Source: Radiobacillus kanasensis (GTDB lineage: Bacteria > Bacillota > Bacilli > Bacillales > Amphibacillaceae). From it: DNA of 64,000 bases. The position numbers and the translations under genes were made by a program. A model generated the notes under the pieces. The model was not told the origin of the DNA and did no database searches. It saw only the letters and a program-made list of their open reading frames with translations. The DNA is taken from the NCBI RefSeq assembly GCF_021049245.1, contig NZ_CP088020.1:2548001-2612000 (forward strand), read 5' to 3'. Below are positions 46,156-55,072 of the stretch, piece by piece; within the stretch, counting starts at the first letter, position 1; each line of letters begins with the position of its first letter.

Positions 46156-46734
46156 ATGAAAAAATTCAATGCTGTTGATATTTCGATAGGAGCCATTTTT
46201 GTTGCTTTAATGGCAATCGGAGCAAACATTGCGGTCTGGTTCCCATTTTTAGCTATCCCTATTGCTGGAAAATCAGTACCGTTATCGCTTCAAACTTTTT
46301 TTGCTATTCTAGCCGGACTTTTACTTGGAAAAAGACTAGGTTCTTTCTCTATGCTCGTTTACCTTTTGATTGGGCTAGCAGGTGTACCTGTATTTGCTCA
46401 AATGAAGGCAGGACTTTTTATTTTATTAGATTACACAGGTGGCTTTCTTATTTCGTTCATATTTGTAGCATGGGCTAGCGGTTGGATAGTGGAACGAATG
46501 AAAAAAGCGACATTATATACATATTCCGTTGCTGCTATTGTAGGTGTAGCGGTCAATTATGGGATAGGCGTTACCTATATGTGCTTAGCAATGAACACAT
46601 GGTTGGAATTAAGTATAGGCTATGGGGCTGCTTGGACAGCAATGGTCCCATTCCTAATAAAGGATTTCATTATTGCGATAGTTGCCGCTGTGATTATGGT
46701 AAGAATAGCAAGTCGACTGCCAAAGCTTGCTTAA
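46156..46734 (+). CDS. bioY: Biotin transporter BioY
   Basis: 192 residues with six membrane helices. BioY text: VPLSLQTFFAILAGLLLGKRLG, LVYLLIGLAGVPVFA, and DYTGGFLISF. It takes up biotin, alone or with an ECF module. GAGAGGAG precedes the ATG. A BirA operator upstream ties it to biotin supply. Confidence 0.94.
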   Translation: MKKFNAVDISIGAIFVALMAIGANIAVWFPFLAIPIAGKSVPLSLQTFFAILAGLLLGKRLGSFSMLVYLLIGLAGVPVFAQMKAGLFILLDYTGGFLISFIFVAWASGWIVERMKKATLYTYSVAAIVGVAVNYGIGVTYMCLAMNTWLELSIGYGAAWTAMVPFLIKDFIIAIVAAVIMVRIASRLPKLA

Positions 46735-46839
46735 GTTCATTAAATTATTTTAACATCCCCATTTTTCATACAATTGTATGTTATTCTGAGTTTAGATTAG
46801 GGTACACTACAACCATCAACACGTGTGAGAAAGGGATGA

Positions 46840-47319
46840 ATGGAATCGATGGAGTTGTTTTCGAACACGCCACTTTGGGCTGCATTGTCCGCCATCGTGT
46901 TTGCGCAAGTCGTCAAGATACCGATTCAATTCGTAGCTACTAGAGAATTCAAGCCTGGACTTGCCTTTAGTACAGGTGGAATGCCTAGTAGCCACTCCGC
47001 AGCAGTTGCTGCCTTAACAACAAGCATTGGAATCAGTCAAGGATTTGGATCCCCAATATTTGCGGTATCTTGTATTTTTAGTATCATCATCATGTTTGAT
47101 GCATCAGGAGTCCGTAGACACGCAGGAGAACAAGCCATCGTTTTAAATCGTTTAGTAAAAGATTTTCAGTATTTCGTGGAAGAAGCGAAAGTTTGGTCTG
47201 AAAAAGAAGACTACGAGAAACGAAAAGAATTAAAAGAATTGCTTGGGCACCAGCCCATTGAAGTCTTCTTCGGCGGTATTTCCGGTATTATAATTGCTTA
47301 TCTTTTTTACCAGATTTAA
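46840..47319 (+). CDS. yuiD: DUF212 / divergent PAP2-family membrane protein (YuiD-like)
   Basis: 159 residues. STGGMPSSHSAAVAAL near 45-60 is the phosphatase-like signature of the DUF212 family, related to acid phosphatase/haloperoxidases; FDASGVRRHAGEQA follows. Two or three membrane helices. AAGGGA precedes the start; a second ATG lies three codons in. Substrate unknown. Its neighbours yuiC and yuiB match B. subtilis. Confidence 0.85.
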   Translation: MESMELFSNTPLWAALSAIVFAQVVKIPIQFVATREFKPGLAFSTGGMPSSHSAAVAALTTSIGISQGFGSPIFAVSCIFSIIIMFDASGVRRHAGEQAIVLNRLVKDFQYFVEEAKVWSEKEDYEKRKELKELLGHQPIEVFFGGISGIIIAYLFYQI

Positions 47320-47330
47320 TGTTGTACGAC

Positions 47331-47367
47331 AAAAAGGGCTATTCCCGTTTGTGGAATAGCCCTTTTT
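47331..47367. terminator. Bidirectional terminator yuiD/yuiC
   Basis: AAAAGGGCTATTCC-loop-GGAATAGCCCTTTTTTT between convergent genes. Confidence 0.9.
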
Positions 47368-48039
47368 TTACCGATTGTGGTTGTCCCGAAACGCTTGAAG
47401 TGCTTCTGTTTCATTTAATTGGGTCAGTTCTGATTCTGATAAGGAACCGTCCCCTTTTTTCACAAGATATACTTCAACCTGTTGCTTTCCCCACTCTTGA
47501 TACACGGCGTCTACGGTTGGATAATACAAGTCAATTTTATTTCCTTGTATTGCACCACCCTTATCGGCAACTACTCCGTAACCGTAACCAGGAATAAATA
47601 ATATCGTGCCAATCGGATATACATTTAAATCTGCTGCAATTGTAGAATATAAATCTCGTTTTACCTTTACACCAGAATAAGTGATTCCATATTCCGGATG
47701 ATCTGGTGTCTTCCCTGTTGACTCATATCCTGCCGTATATCCTGTTGCTGTTACGACATCACTAGGATACTTCTCAAAATTAAAAGCTTCCTGTATCGTT
47801 TCTGGACCTTTCACTTGTTCACTTGAAATATATCTTGTGGTAGCTTTTTCGTGATTGAAAGATTTCAAGGATAAAGCTACTTCCTTATGCGAACGTTCCT
47901 GCATAAGAGATTCCGTTTGAACTTGTCCCATTTTTAAGTCTACTGCATGTACATTCGTAACAGTAGCGAAAGTCGAGTAGGATGCGCCAAGAAAAAGGAT
48001 GGTCATCATCACTCTTCTTCCAATATTTCGTATTTTCAT
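47368..48039 (-). CDS. yuiC: 3D-domain cell-wall protein (YuiC-like)
   Basis: 223 residues with an N-terminal signal peptide (hydrophobic about 10-25, likely cleavage after VHA). The C-terminal 3D domain (about 96-190) carries the conserved aspartates [19 protein letters not shown] of MltA/Sps-type lytic transglycosylases. B. subtilis YuiC is a resuscitation-factor-like muralytic enzyme. Expected outside the cell. Confidence 0.87.
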   Translation of the reverse strand: MKIRNIGRRVMMTILFLGASYSTFATVTNVHAVDLKMGQVQTESLMQERSHKEVALSLKSFNHEKATTRYISSEQVKGPETIQEAFNFEKYPSDVVTATGYTAGYESTGKTPDHPEYGITYSGVKVKRDLYSTIAADLNVYPIGTILFIPGYGYGVVADKGGAIQGNKIDLYYPTVDAVYQEWGKQQVEVYLVKKGDGSLSESELTQLNETEALQAFRDNHNR

Positions 48040-48126
48040 GTTCGGATAACACCTCTCTGAGTGTCATCCTACCCTCTTTGCTACCTTTCTATACCTATAA
48101 TCATTAAGTTCTAATGTTCGGAAAAA

Positions 48127-48438
48127 TCAAAACATTTGATATCCTTGTTTTCTTAACCAACGTATGACAAATCCGGCTACAATTGTACCTACAAAACCAG
48201 CTGATAAAATAGTGATATCCACTGGTGTCAAAATAGTAATTCGGTGCCATAATGTTGAGAAAGCTTTCCCTGTGTCCAAAAAGTATGTAGAAAACGGAAA
48301 ATCATCTACAATAAAACAAACAACGATTGGGTAAACAAAAGACATTACCCAGGTTGATCGCAGTAACATATTTAAAATAAAACCTATTCCAAAAAATAAA
48401 ACAAAAAACAATAAGATAGAAACGATAAATTGTATCAA
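48127..48438 (-). CDS. yuiB: YuiB-like membrane protein
   Basis: 103 residues from a TTG at 48438 (GAGGGGG nine bases upstream). Three hydrophobic segments (about 2-22, 30-50 and 77-97). Function unknown; recognised by place (yuiC-yuiB-ndh order) and by FGIGFILNMLLRSTWVMSF-like text. Probably co-transcribed with yuiC. Confidence 0.75.
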   Translation of the reverse strand: MIQFIVSILLFFVLFFGIGFILNMLLRSTWVMSFVYPIVVCFIVDDFPFSTYFLDTGKAFSTLWHRITILTPVDITILSAGFVGTIVAGFVIRWLRKQGYQMF

Positions 48439-48523
48439 ATCTTTGTTCCCCCTCGAAAATCCATCCTCCCAATTTTATTATGAATGGGCGGATAAGACAA
48501 GTTATCCTCTACTGATTAGAACA

Positions 48524-48553
48524 AAAAAAGCAAGGATGAGTATCCTTGCTTTT
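48524..48553 (-). terminator. Terminator after ndh
   Basis: Minus strand AAAAGCAAGGATA-loop-ATCCTTGCTTTTTTT. Confidence 0.9.
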
Positions 48554-48562
48554 CCCTATCAC

Positions 48563-49780
48563 TTAAAAGATATTGAATTTACCTTTTTTAAGAACGAGAC
48601 CTACACCGCCGATTTTGAAAAGGGCACGGTTATCGATCATTTTCTTCATAAAGGAAGCCGTCCAACCGAAGATTTTTTTGTCTCCGAATATAACACCAAT
48701 TGCATCACTATCCCCAAGTGAAGCTACTGTACCTCTGTTAAGAAATTCGAATGATTCCAACTCATCTTTACCGTGTACAAGTGCCACTAAATTGTGAGCA
48801 ATGGTTTCTGCTTCTTGCATGGCAATTTGTGCTGTTGGAGGATATGGTCTTCCTGTTTCCTCGTTCATAATAAGTGCGCAATCTCCAACAACAAATACGT
48901 CTGGGTGAGATGGGGCACGCATATCAGGTTGAACTTGTACTTTACCACGGTTATGTTCTAATCCAGAAGTCTCTACTAAAGAGTTAGCACGAACTCCGGC
49001 AGCCCATACTGTAGTTAGAGTAGGAAGCTCTTCTTGTTTCTCATCTTTTTCAAATGTAATTCCATCGGCTCTACATTCTTTTAATAGCGCACCTGTTTTA
49101 AATTCAACACCACGTGCTTCTAAAGAATTCATTGCATATTCAATAAGCTGTGGATCGAAGCCAGGAAGAATCGTTGGAGCACCTTCTACTACAATCATAC
49201 GTACATCTTTAGGGTCAATATCATATTCTTTACAAAGCTCTGGTACACGGTTTGCAAGTTCTCCAGCGAACTCAATACCAGTAAACCCGCCCCCACCGAT
49301 AACGATGTTCAAACGCTCTGGACGCTTTTCTTTTTCATTGTTGTACATCGCAAAATTATATTCAATATGCTGTTTAATTAATCGTGCAGAGTTAATACTG
49401 TTAATCGTAAATGCATTTTCAATGAGTCCTGGAATTCCAAATGTAGCGGCTTCAAATCCTAAACCTACTACTAAGTAATCATAGTCTAACTCACCATTTT
49501 TCAAGATAACCTTTTTGTCATCTGGTTTAAGCTCTACTACCGTGTCTTGAATAAATTCGATTTTGTTCGTGTCGACTACATCTTTAATCGGAATTCTTGT
49601 CCGGTCATGATGTAGTGTACCTGCTGCATTTTCGTGCAACCAAGTCGTTTCATAGTGGTAATCATGCTTGTTTACAAGCGTGATGTGAGCATCATTTCTG
49701 CTCAATTTTTTTTGAAGCTTGATAGCAGTCATTATCCCGCCATATCCAGCCCCAAGAATCAAAATCTTAGGTTTGTTCAT
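48563..49780 (-). CDS. ndh: Type II NADH:quinone oxidoreductase (YumB/Ndh)
   Basis: 405 residues from ATG 49780 (GGAAGTGAT upstream). FAD-binding [14 protein letters not shown]-binding [16 protein letters not shown], and the FAD/quinone motif FVVGDCALI with [10 protein letters not shown] peripheral membrane enzyme that passes NADH electrons to menaquinone without pumping protons. Two Rex-like operators in its promoter suggest control by the NADH/NAD ratio. Confidence 0.94.
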   Translation of the reverse strand: MNKPKILILGAGYGGIMTAIKLQKKLSRNDAHITLVNKHDYHYETTWLHENAAGTLHHDRTRIPIKDVVDTNKIEFIQDTVVELKPDDKKVILKNGELDYDYLVVGLGFEAATFGIPGLIENAFTINSINSARLIKQHIEYNFAMYNNEKEKRPERLNIVIGGGGFTGIEFAGELANRVPELCKEYDIDPKDVRMIVVEGAPTILPGFDPQLIEYAMNSLEARGVEFKTGALLKECRADGITFEKDEKQEELPTLTTVWAAGVRANSLVETSGLEHNRGKVQVQPDMRAPSHPDVFVVGDCALIMNEETGRPYPPTAQIAMQEAETIAHNLVALVHGKDELESFEFLNRGTVASLGDSDAIGVIFGDKKIFGWTASFMKKMIDNRALFKIGGVGLVLKKGKFNIF

Positions 49781-49818
49781 CCGTATCACTTCCATCTGTA
49801 TTTTTTCGTATTAGGAAT

Positions 49819-49836
49819 ACGTGATATATTTCACGT
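49819..49836. promoter_or_regulatory. Rex-like operator 1 of ndh
   Basis: Minus strand ACGTGAAATATATCACGT, an 18-bp palindrome with the Rex core GTGAAATATATCAC, just downstream of the -10. Confidence 0.6.
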
Positions 49837-49839
49837 ATA

Positions 49840-49868
49840 AGTATATACTATCTTGTGAAATATGTCAC
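49840..49868 (-). promoter_or_regulatory. ndh promoter
   Basis: Minus strand GTGACA (49863-49868), 17-bp spacer, TATACT (49840-49845). Confidence 0.65.
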
Positions 49869-49870
49869 AT
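49853..49870. promoter_or_regulatory. Rex-like operator 2 of ndh
   Basis: TTGTGAAATATGTCACAT matches the Bacillus Rex consensus TTGTGAAnnnnTTCACAA closely and covers the -35. Confidence 0.7.
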
Positions 49871-50092
49871 TTTCGTAATATTTACCCTAATTTTCATCTT
49901 ATTCCTTTTTAATAGCATTTTCAACCCTGAAGCAATTATTCTGATTATTCGCTTTTTCCTTGTTTTAACTTCTTATTCTACTCATTTTAATACGTAAGCA
50001 TCTTTATATATTTCTTAGAAACATATGTTAAAATACTAAATGGAACAAGTGATTTCCTTTTAAAGGGAAGCAAATGATTTAGGAGGATTACG

Positions 50093-51076
50093 ATGAAGGA
50101 TCAAATATATGATGTGACCATTATCGGTGCTGGGCCTGTTGGGTTATTCACAGCATTTTACGGTGGATTACGTCAAGCAAGTGTTAAAATTATTGAAAGT
50201 CTACCGCACATCGGAGGTCAGCTTTCTGCCCTATACCCAGAGAAATACATATATGATGTAGCTGGTTTTCCAAAGATTCGAGCACAAGAGTTAGTCGACA
50301 ATCTCAAGGAACAAACTTCCTTGTTTGACCCTACTATTGTACTCAACGAAGCAGTTGAAACGGTGGAACGTTTAGAAGATGATTCCTTTAAACTAACCAC
50401 AAATGCTGGTATTCACTATACAAAAACTATCATTATTACGGCTGGGAATGGAGCATTTCAACCGAGAAAGCTAACCATTCCAGGTGCAGAGAATTATGAG
50501 GGTAAAAATCTACATTATTTTGTAGAAAATATGGAAAAATACCGAGATCAAAAAGTAATGTTGTTCGGTGGAGGAGATTCTGCGGTGGATTGGGCACTCA
50601 TGTTAGAACCGATTGCCAAAGAAGTGATTCTTGTACACCGTCGTAACGAGTTCCGCGCACACGAATCCAGTGTTGACCAATTGGTGAATTCGAATGTGAA
50701 CATTATGACTCCATTCGTTCCAGAAGAAATCATCGGTGGTGACCTTGTGGAACAAGTGAAGCTAAAAGAGGTAAAAGGGGAACGGGAAGAGCTCATTGAT
50801 GTGGATTCCGTATTAGTGAACTACGGATTTATTTCCTCCCTCGGCCCAATCAAACAATGGGATCTAGAAATTGATAAAAACAGTATTCTGGTAAATTCGA
50901 AAATGGAGACCAATATAAAAGGCATTTATGCTGCTGGTGATATTTGCACATATCCTGGAAAAGTTAATTTAATTGCTTCCGGATTCGGTGAAGGACCAAC
51001 TGCAATTAATAATGCAAAAAACTACATTGATCCAGATGCAAGAGTTCAACCAAAGCACTCTACTAGCATGTTCTAA
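50093..51076 (+). CDS. yumC: Ferredoxin/flavodoxin-NADP+ reductase, thioredoxin-reductase-like (YumC)
   Basis: 327 residues. FAD motif [21 protein letters not shown] motif [11 protein letters not shown], and a C-terminal [22 protein letters not shown]. It lacks the CxxC of thioredoxin reductase, as expected for this family. AGGAGG precedes the ATG. Divergent from ndh. Confidence 0.93.
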   Translation: MKDQIYDVTIIGAGPVGLFTAFYGGLRQASVKIIESLPHIGGQLSALYPEKYIYDVAGFPKIRAQELVDNLKEQTSLFDPTIVLNEAVETVERLEDDSFKLTTNAGIHYTKTIIITAGNGAFQPRKLTIPGAENYEGKNLHYFVENMEKYRDQKVMLFGGGDSAVDWALMLEPIAKEVILVHRRNEFRAHESSVDQLVNSNVNIMTPFVPEEIIGGDLVEQVKLKEVKGEREELIDVDSVLVNYGFISSLGPIKQWDLEIDKNSILVNSKMETNIKGIYAAGDICTYPGKVNLIASGFGEGPTAINNAKNYIDPDARVQPKHSTSMF

Positions 51077-51120
51077 AATAGATGATGATAGTGGCCGGGA
51101 AAAATCGTTTCAATCATAAT

Positions 51121-51175
51121 AAAATCCGAACTGATTCGAAAATCTTTATTAGAATTCGAATCAGTTCGGATTTTT
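51121..51175 (+). terminator. Terminator after yumC, repeat-like
   Basis: Perfect 20-bp stem starting AAAATCCGAACTGATTCGAA with T run after it. Sequence resembles the ytpB terminator at 419-472. Confidence 0.85.
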
Positions 51176-51289
51176 CTTTAATGGTGCGTTTGTAATATTG
51201 TTGCCAATAATATATAGACTGCGACGTGACTCTAATTGAAAATTTATTGAAAGAATGAAAAGTGAAGCTTGATGCCACGCTTCGGCAGA

Positions 51290-51319
51290 ACACTCCGCTT
51301 TCCACGGGCACGGCCTCAA
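51290..51319 (-). repeat. Right-half fragment of the large Bacillaceae palindrome
   Basis: Minus strand TGAGGCCGTGCCCGTGGAAA, the same text as the right half of the full copy at 53340-53534. Confidence 0.6.
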
Positions 51320-51480
51320 TCTCCTGATATGAACGAAACTGTCAACCTCTCGCTGTTAGGTTTGTTTTTTGGCATCTTTAAGAAGAGAAGCTATTTTTGG
51401 CTTCTTTCGATTATTGTTATTTCATTCTGTACTTCTAGCCATCTGGCTAGATATACCCTTTCTTTAGCTTGTAAACCACT

Positions 51481-51539
51481 TCTCGCCGCTTGGAATAGCT
51501 GTCAAATGCTCTCGTTGACAGCTATTCCAAGCGGTGAGA
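51481..51539. repeat. 25-bp arm palindrome
   Basis: 51481-51505 pairs completely (one G-T) with 51515-51539 around a 9-base loop. Flanking CTTTAGCTTGT and AAGCTAAAG extend it, making a possible 110-base cruciform or RNA hairpin. No gene. A smaller CTAGCCA/TGGCTAG hairpin lies at about 51437. Confidence 0.8.
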
Positions 51540-51841
51540 CACTTAACTAAGCTAAAGATAGGATCGCTGGTTATTCCTCCTTTTTTATTTATTAGAATAG
51601 GTGTTAAGAACACGGCACGAAGGCAAAAATCTCTACTGCGGTTAGCATCCTGATATTCGTGGGTTTTCACATTTTATCTTTCCGTATAAAGGCCTTACCA
51701 CTAACTCAGAACGTGCGTTATTCTGATGAAGAAATGGCACAGAGGAGATTACGTGGGTTATCCTTTCCGGTATTTTTCTTTGCCTTCGAGCCCTATTCTC
51801 ACCATCTATTTAAAAATCGTCTCCCAAATTGTTATAAAGTG

Positions 51842-52954
51842 TTATGCCATTTTAGGATCATCTAACTCCCGTGCAACTGCCCATATAAACCCTGCTAATT
51901 CTCTTGCCACTGCAGTAATTGCCTTACCACTTTCTTTCCCTCTGGATAAGAGTCGGTAGTACTTTTTATTTAATCGATGTTGAGCTTTCCATGATATAGC
52001 TTGTACACTAGCACTTTGTCCTGCTTGTCTTTTTTTCAATTCACCCTTCACAGCTGGTTGATACCGATAGCTCCAAGCCGATTCCACGAGTAAACGGCGA
52101 ACATGCCTATTTCCCATTTTTGTTATATCACCCTGGCGTCTACTTTCACCACTTGATTGTTCACTTGGAGTAAGCCCAACGTAAGCCATAAAGTGTTTAG
52201 CGGATACAAATCTTTGAAAGGATCCAATTTCTGCAACTAAACTAGTAGCTGTAATTACAGCTACTCCCCTTAATGCCTGGAGCGCTTGTATCATTGGGGC
52301 ATGCACACCTTCGGTTGCTTGGAATTTTATTTCTTCTTCATATCTCTTTATTCTTTCTTCCAACTCTTTTAATTGATGATAATATTCCTGAAAGACAATC
52401 TGTGTGGAAGACCGATCAAACTTGAGGGAATGAAGCCATTCCCGATATCTATAGGTCCACTTTCTTATTCCTTTGGGAGGATGAATGTTGTACCGTAACA
52501 AGAACTTGGTCAACCTATGTTTTGCCCTTAGTTCGTCTTCCTTTGCATCTTCCCTAGCTCGGACTAAATCTCGAAGTGCTTCATCCTCTTCAGTTGGTAC
52601 ATAAATAGAGGTTAATTCACCAGCTCGGAAGAGTTGCGCAAGCCTCATCGAATCTCTTCTGTCTGTTTTAACTCTCTCACCCGGTCTTTTTGGAATTAAA
52701 GATGGCGCAATGACATCACATTCAATTCCAAGAGTAAGAAAGAATCTATATAGTTTGTAGCCTGTTGGTCCAGCTTCATAACATACTCGAAGAGATTGTG
52801 GATCTCCTATTTTCTTTACAACCTTTTTGATGTTTTCGTAGTTATGAGGAATTTCTCCCCAATATCTTGGTTTCTCTCGACCTTCCTCAGCAATAGAAAT
52901 TGAAATTCTTTCCTTGTGGACGTCTAATCCAACGTATTTTATGGTATCCTTCAT
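51842..52954 (-). CDS. IS110-family transposase
   Basis: 370 residues. The N-terminal DEDD RuvC-like domain has GLDVHKE (first Asp), CYEAGPTGY (Glu) and VKTDRRDSMRLA (Asp); the C-terminal Tnp domain has ALRGVAVITATSLVAEIG and the catalytic Ser in EQSSGESRR. Intact. The ribosome site AAAAGGAG lies inside a long hairpin stem, so translation is probably restrained. Confidence 0.92.
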   Translation of the reverse strand: MKDTIKYVGLDVHKERISISIAEEGREKPRYWGEIPHNYENIKKVVKKIGDPQSLRVCYEAGPTGYKLYRFFLTLGIECDVIAPSLIPKRPGERVKTDRRDSMRLAQLFRAGELTSIYVPTEEDEALRDLVRAREDAKEDELRAKHRLTKFLLRYNIHPPKGIRKWTYRYREWLHSLKFDRSSTQIVFQEYYHQLKELEERIKRYEEEIKFQATEGVHAPMIQALQALRGVAVITATSLVAEIGSFQRFVSAKHFMAYVGLTPSEQSSGESRRQGDITKMGNRHVRRLLVESAWSYRYQPAVKGELKKRQAGQSASVQAISWKAQHRLNKKYYRLLSRGKESGKAITAVARELAGFIWAVARELDDPKMA

Positions 52955-52957
52955 AGT

Positions 52958-53055
52958 ACTAGCTCCTTTTCGTATTATAGCTCTGATTTGGTTTGATTTT
53001 ACTTAGTAGACATTCTAGCCAAATTAACCTACGTTATTACGAATAAGGAGCTAGT
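52958..53055 (-). promoter_or_regulatory. IS110 5' hairpin, possible bridge-RNA region
   Basis: 52958-52974 pairs with 53038-53055 with one extra base; an inner TTTGG/CCAAA stem encloses a 27-base loop. The stem contains the transposase ribosome site. A shorter-looped version is at 39456. Confidence 0.6.
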
Positions 53056-53083
53056 TTCGTTCATGATAACTCAGAAGAAACCC

Positions 53084-53128
53084 ACTTCCTGCGGGGCTTT
53101 CACCTCGTGCTGTTCTCGTAGGAGTCTC
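53084..53128 (-). repeat. Left-half fragment of the large Bacillaceae palindrome
   Basis: Minus strand GACTCCTACGAGAACAGCAC, then GAGGTGAAAGCCCCGCAGGAAG, corresponds to the left half of the copy at 53340. Its right half is at 51290-51319 in the same orientation. Confidence 0.65.
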
Positions 53129-53339
53129 CGTATTCTACCTACGCTAAGTTACTACTTTCTAATTTGGTAAACTTTGTAGCCGGAAGCAGCTAATTAATTC
53201 TCAAATAATTGGAAACCCTATTCAAAAATTATAATTCTGATAACTATGAAAAGCTATCTTAATAAGATTTCACTTACTTATAATATTATTAAAAGTTACT
53301 TTATACTTCGGAACTTAATTTGTCAGCTACTTATGGCAT

Positions 53340-53534
53340 GTTGATTGGAGTGGAGGGTAATCGACTCCTGCGGGAACAGCACGAGTTGAAGACCCCGAAA
53401 GATGCACCTGCGTCTTCTAGTAACGCTTAGAAGTAAGCTTCCTCGGTGCAAGGCAGCAAGGATGATTATTCTATGTAGTAGCCTGGCTGAGGCCGTGCCC
53501 GCGGAAAGCGATTACCCGCAACGGAAATCAGCAT
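53340..53534 (+). repeat. Complete large palindromic intergenic repeat
   Basis: Starts TTGATTGGAGTGGAGGGTAA, includes GACTCCTGCGGGAACAGCAC and CTGAGGCCGTGCCCGCGGAA, and closes CGATTACCC...AAATCAG, so the ends pair over about 34 bp with interruptions. This kind of element is widespread in Bacillaceae. The rest of the gap 53129-53789 is AT-rich without a supported gene. Confidence 0.75.
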
Positions 53535-53698
53535 CGTACACACACCCGAGCAGTCACTAAACCGTTGGTTTTGTAGTACCTTTTAATATTTCTTTATGTC
53601 GAATTTCTATCAACTATGAAGGAAGATCCAATCATAAAAATTAACATTCTAAGCCTGTTATTCCTGTAATCATTTCGCCTTTTGAGTGATGTTATAGT

Positions 53699-53714
53699 TC
53701 TGTCCCAGCCCCAT
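53699..53714. repeat. Solo IS1182-like end
   Basis: TCTGTCCCAGCCCC resembles the IS1182 terminal repeat TGTCCCAGCCTC at 23541; no partner end or transposase is nearby. Confidence 0.35.
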
Positions 53715-53789
53715 TTCTTGGATTTTTCATAGAATCAATCAATTTGTGGGAAAGTAAGGCGACACGAAATGAAGGAGGAACAAGTAGAC

Positions 53790-54623
53790 ATGGAGAATGT
53801 CTTTAAGGATGCAATTATTCCTTTAGCAAGCCTAATGAATGGACAACGCCAGGATATTTCAGAACATGTATATGGATTACAAGTACAAATCGTCAACGTG
53901 TATTTTGTGCGAAATAGAAATACCGACGATTGGGTTCTAATCGATGCTGGAATGCCCAGATCTGACCGTGCCATTATTAAACATGCTGCGGAAATTTTTG
54001 GACCGAACCATAGTCCTAAAGCTATTATTTTAACGCATGGCCATTTTGACCACGTTGGATCAATTACGGATCTTATTACGTACTGGGATGTACCTGTCTA
54101 TGCTCATGAACAAGAATTGGACTACTTGACTGGAAAAGCATCTTACCCAAAAGGGGATGCTGAGGTAGAAGGCGGATTAGTCTCTAGTTTATCACCGTTA
54201 TTCCCGAATCACGGGATAAATTTAGACAATCATGTCCACCCTTTACCCGATGATCATAGCGTCCCTTTTCTAGATGACTGGGAGTGGATAGCTACCCCAG
54301 GTCATACAGATGGACATATTTCGCTGTTTCGTGAACTCGATCGCACGATAATTGTAGGAGATGCCTTTTGCACGGTAAAACAGGAATCTCTATACAATGT
54401 GATTACACAAAAACATGAAATAAGTGGTCCACCCAAATACTTTACAACAGATTGGGAAAAAGCGGAGAAATCCGTGCAAAAGTTACGAGAACTTGAGCCA
54501 CATTTCGCCTGTCCTGGTCACGGATTACCTATTCATGGCGAGAAGCTAACCGCTGATTTACAGCATCTTACTGCACATTTTGAAAAAATCGCGAAGCCTG
54601 AGCACGGAAAATTTGTGGACTAA
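53790..54623 (+). CDS. MBL-fold metallohydrolase
   Basis: 277 residues from ATG 53790 (AAGGAGG eleven bases upstream; an ATG at 53769 overlaps that site). The metal-binding THGHFDHVGS, later TPGHTDGHIS and GDAFC, plus a final PGHG, complete the beta-lactamase-fold di-metal centre. Cytosolic hydrolase, substrate unknown. Confidence 0.85.
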   Translation: MENVFKDAIIPLASLMNGQRQDISEHVYGLQVQIVNVYFVRNRNTDDWVLIDAGMPRSDRAIIKHAAEIFGPNHSPKAIILTHGHFDHVGSITDLITYWDVPVYAHEQELDYLTGKASYPKGDAEVEGGLVSSLSPLFPNHGINLDNHVHPLPDDHSVPFLDDWEWIATPGHTDGHISLFRELDRTIIVGDAFCTVKQESLYNVITQKHEISGPPKYFTTDWEKAEKSVQKLRELEPHFACPGHGLPIHGEKLTADLQHLTAHFEKIAKPEHGKFVD

Positions 54624-54625
54624 AA

Positions 54626-54651
54626 AAAGCGCAGCATTCACGCTGCGCTTT
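54626..54651. terminator. Bidirectional terminator
   Basis: AAAGCGCAGC-loop-GCTGCGCTTT between convergent MBL and yutM. Confidence 0.85.
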
Positions 54652-54656
54652 CGCTA

Positions 54657-55016
54657 TTAACATTCCTCCGGTGTACCTTCTCGTTCTTTCGCTTTGAAAG
54701 ACGACCCACATCCACACGAAACGATGGCATTTGGATTATCAATCGTGAATCCGCCACCCATCATGTTTTGTTTAAAATCGATGGTTGTTCCTTCAATGAT
54801 GGGAATATCCTGTTTCGTAATGATTACAGGTATTTCATTAATTTCTTCTATTTGTTCAAGCTCATCATTCACTTCATAGTCAAAGCCTAATGCATAGGAT
54901 AGACCACTACAACCTCCGCCTTTTACACCAAAACGAAGGCGTACTGTTTCCGCATCTTCTTCCTTCATCATCTCATTAATTTGATGCTTCGCGCTATCTG
55001 TTATATTTAGAACCAT
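54657..55016 (-). CDS. yutM: A-type Fe-S carrier, HesB/IscA family (YutM)
   Basis: 119 residues from ATG 55016 (AGGGGGAC upstream). The three cluster cysteines are visible in GGGCSGLSYALGF and CGCGSSF. The protein carries Fe-S clusters to targets. It lies near yutI, a NifU-type scaffold, and the small Cys-rich proteins YuzB and YuzD, as in B. subtilis. Confidence 0.9.
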   Translation of the reverse strand: MVLNITDSAKHQINEMMKEEDAETVRLRFGVKGGGCSGLSYALGFDYEVNDELEQIEEINEIPVIITKQDIPIIEGTTIDFKQNMMGGGFTIDNPNAIVSCGCGSSFKAKEREGTPEEC

Positions 55017-55072
55017 TGAAAGTCCCCCTATCATGTTACTACTTCTTAGTATACCTAGCTTTTACTATCTCA

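Larger units (their letters stand above)
51842..53079 (-). mobile_element. IS110-family element (transposase plus 5' noncoding end)
   Basis: IS110 elements have no clear terminal repeats, so ends are estimated. The 5' end probably lies near 53080, where the palindromic repeat begins. The 3' end may lie anywhere between 51320 and 51842; if the two halves of the split repeat mark the target site, the element with later additions spans about 51320-53083. Confidence 0.6.

Noticed and set aside
51269..51670. Two overlapping frames on both strands
   Set aside because: They look alike because they read the same palindrome from either side; no ribosome site and no family.
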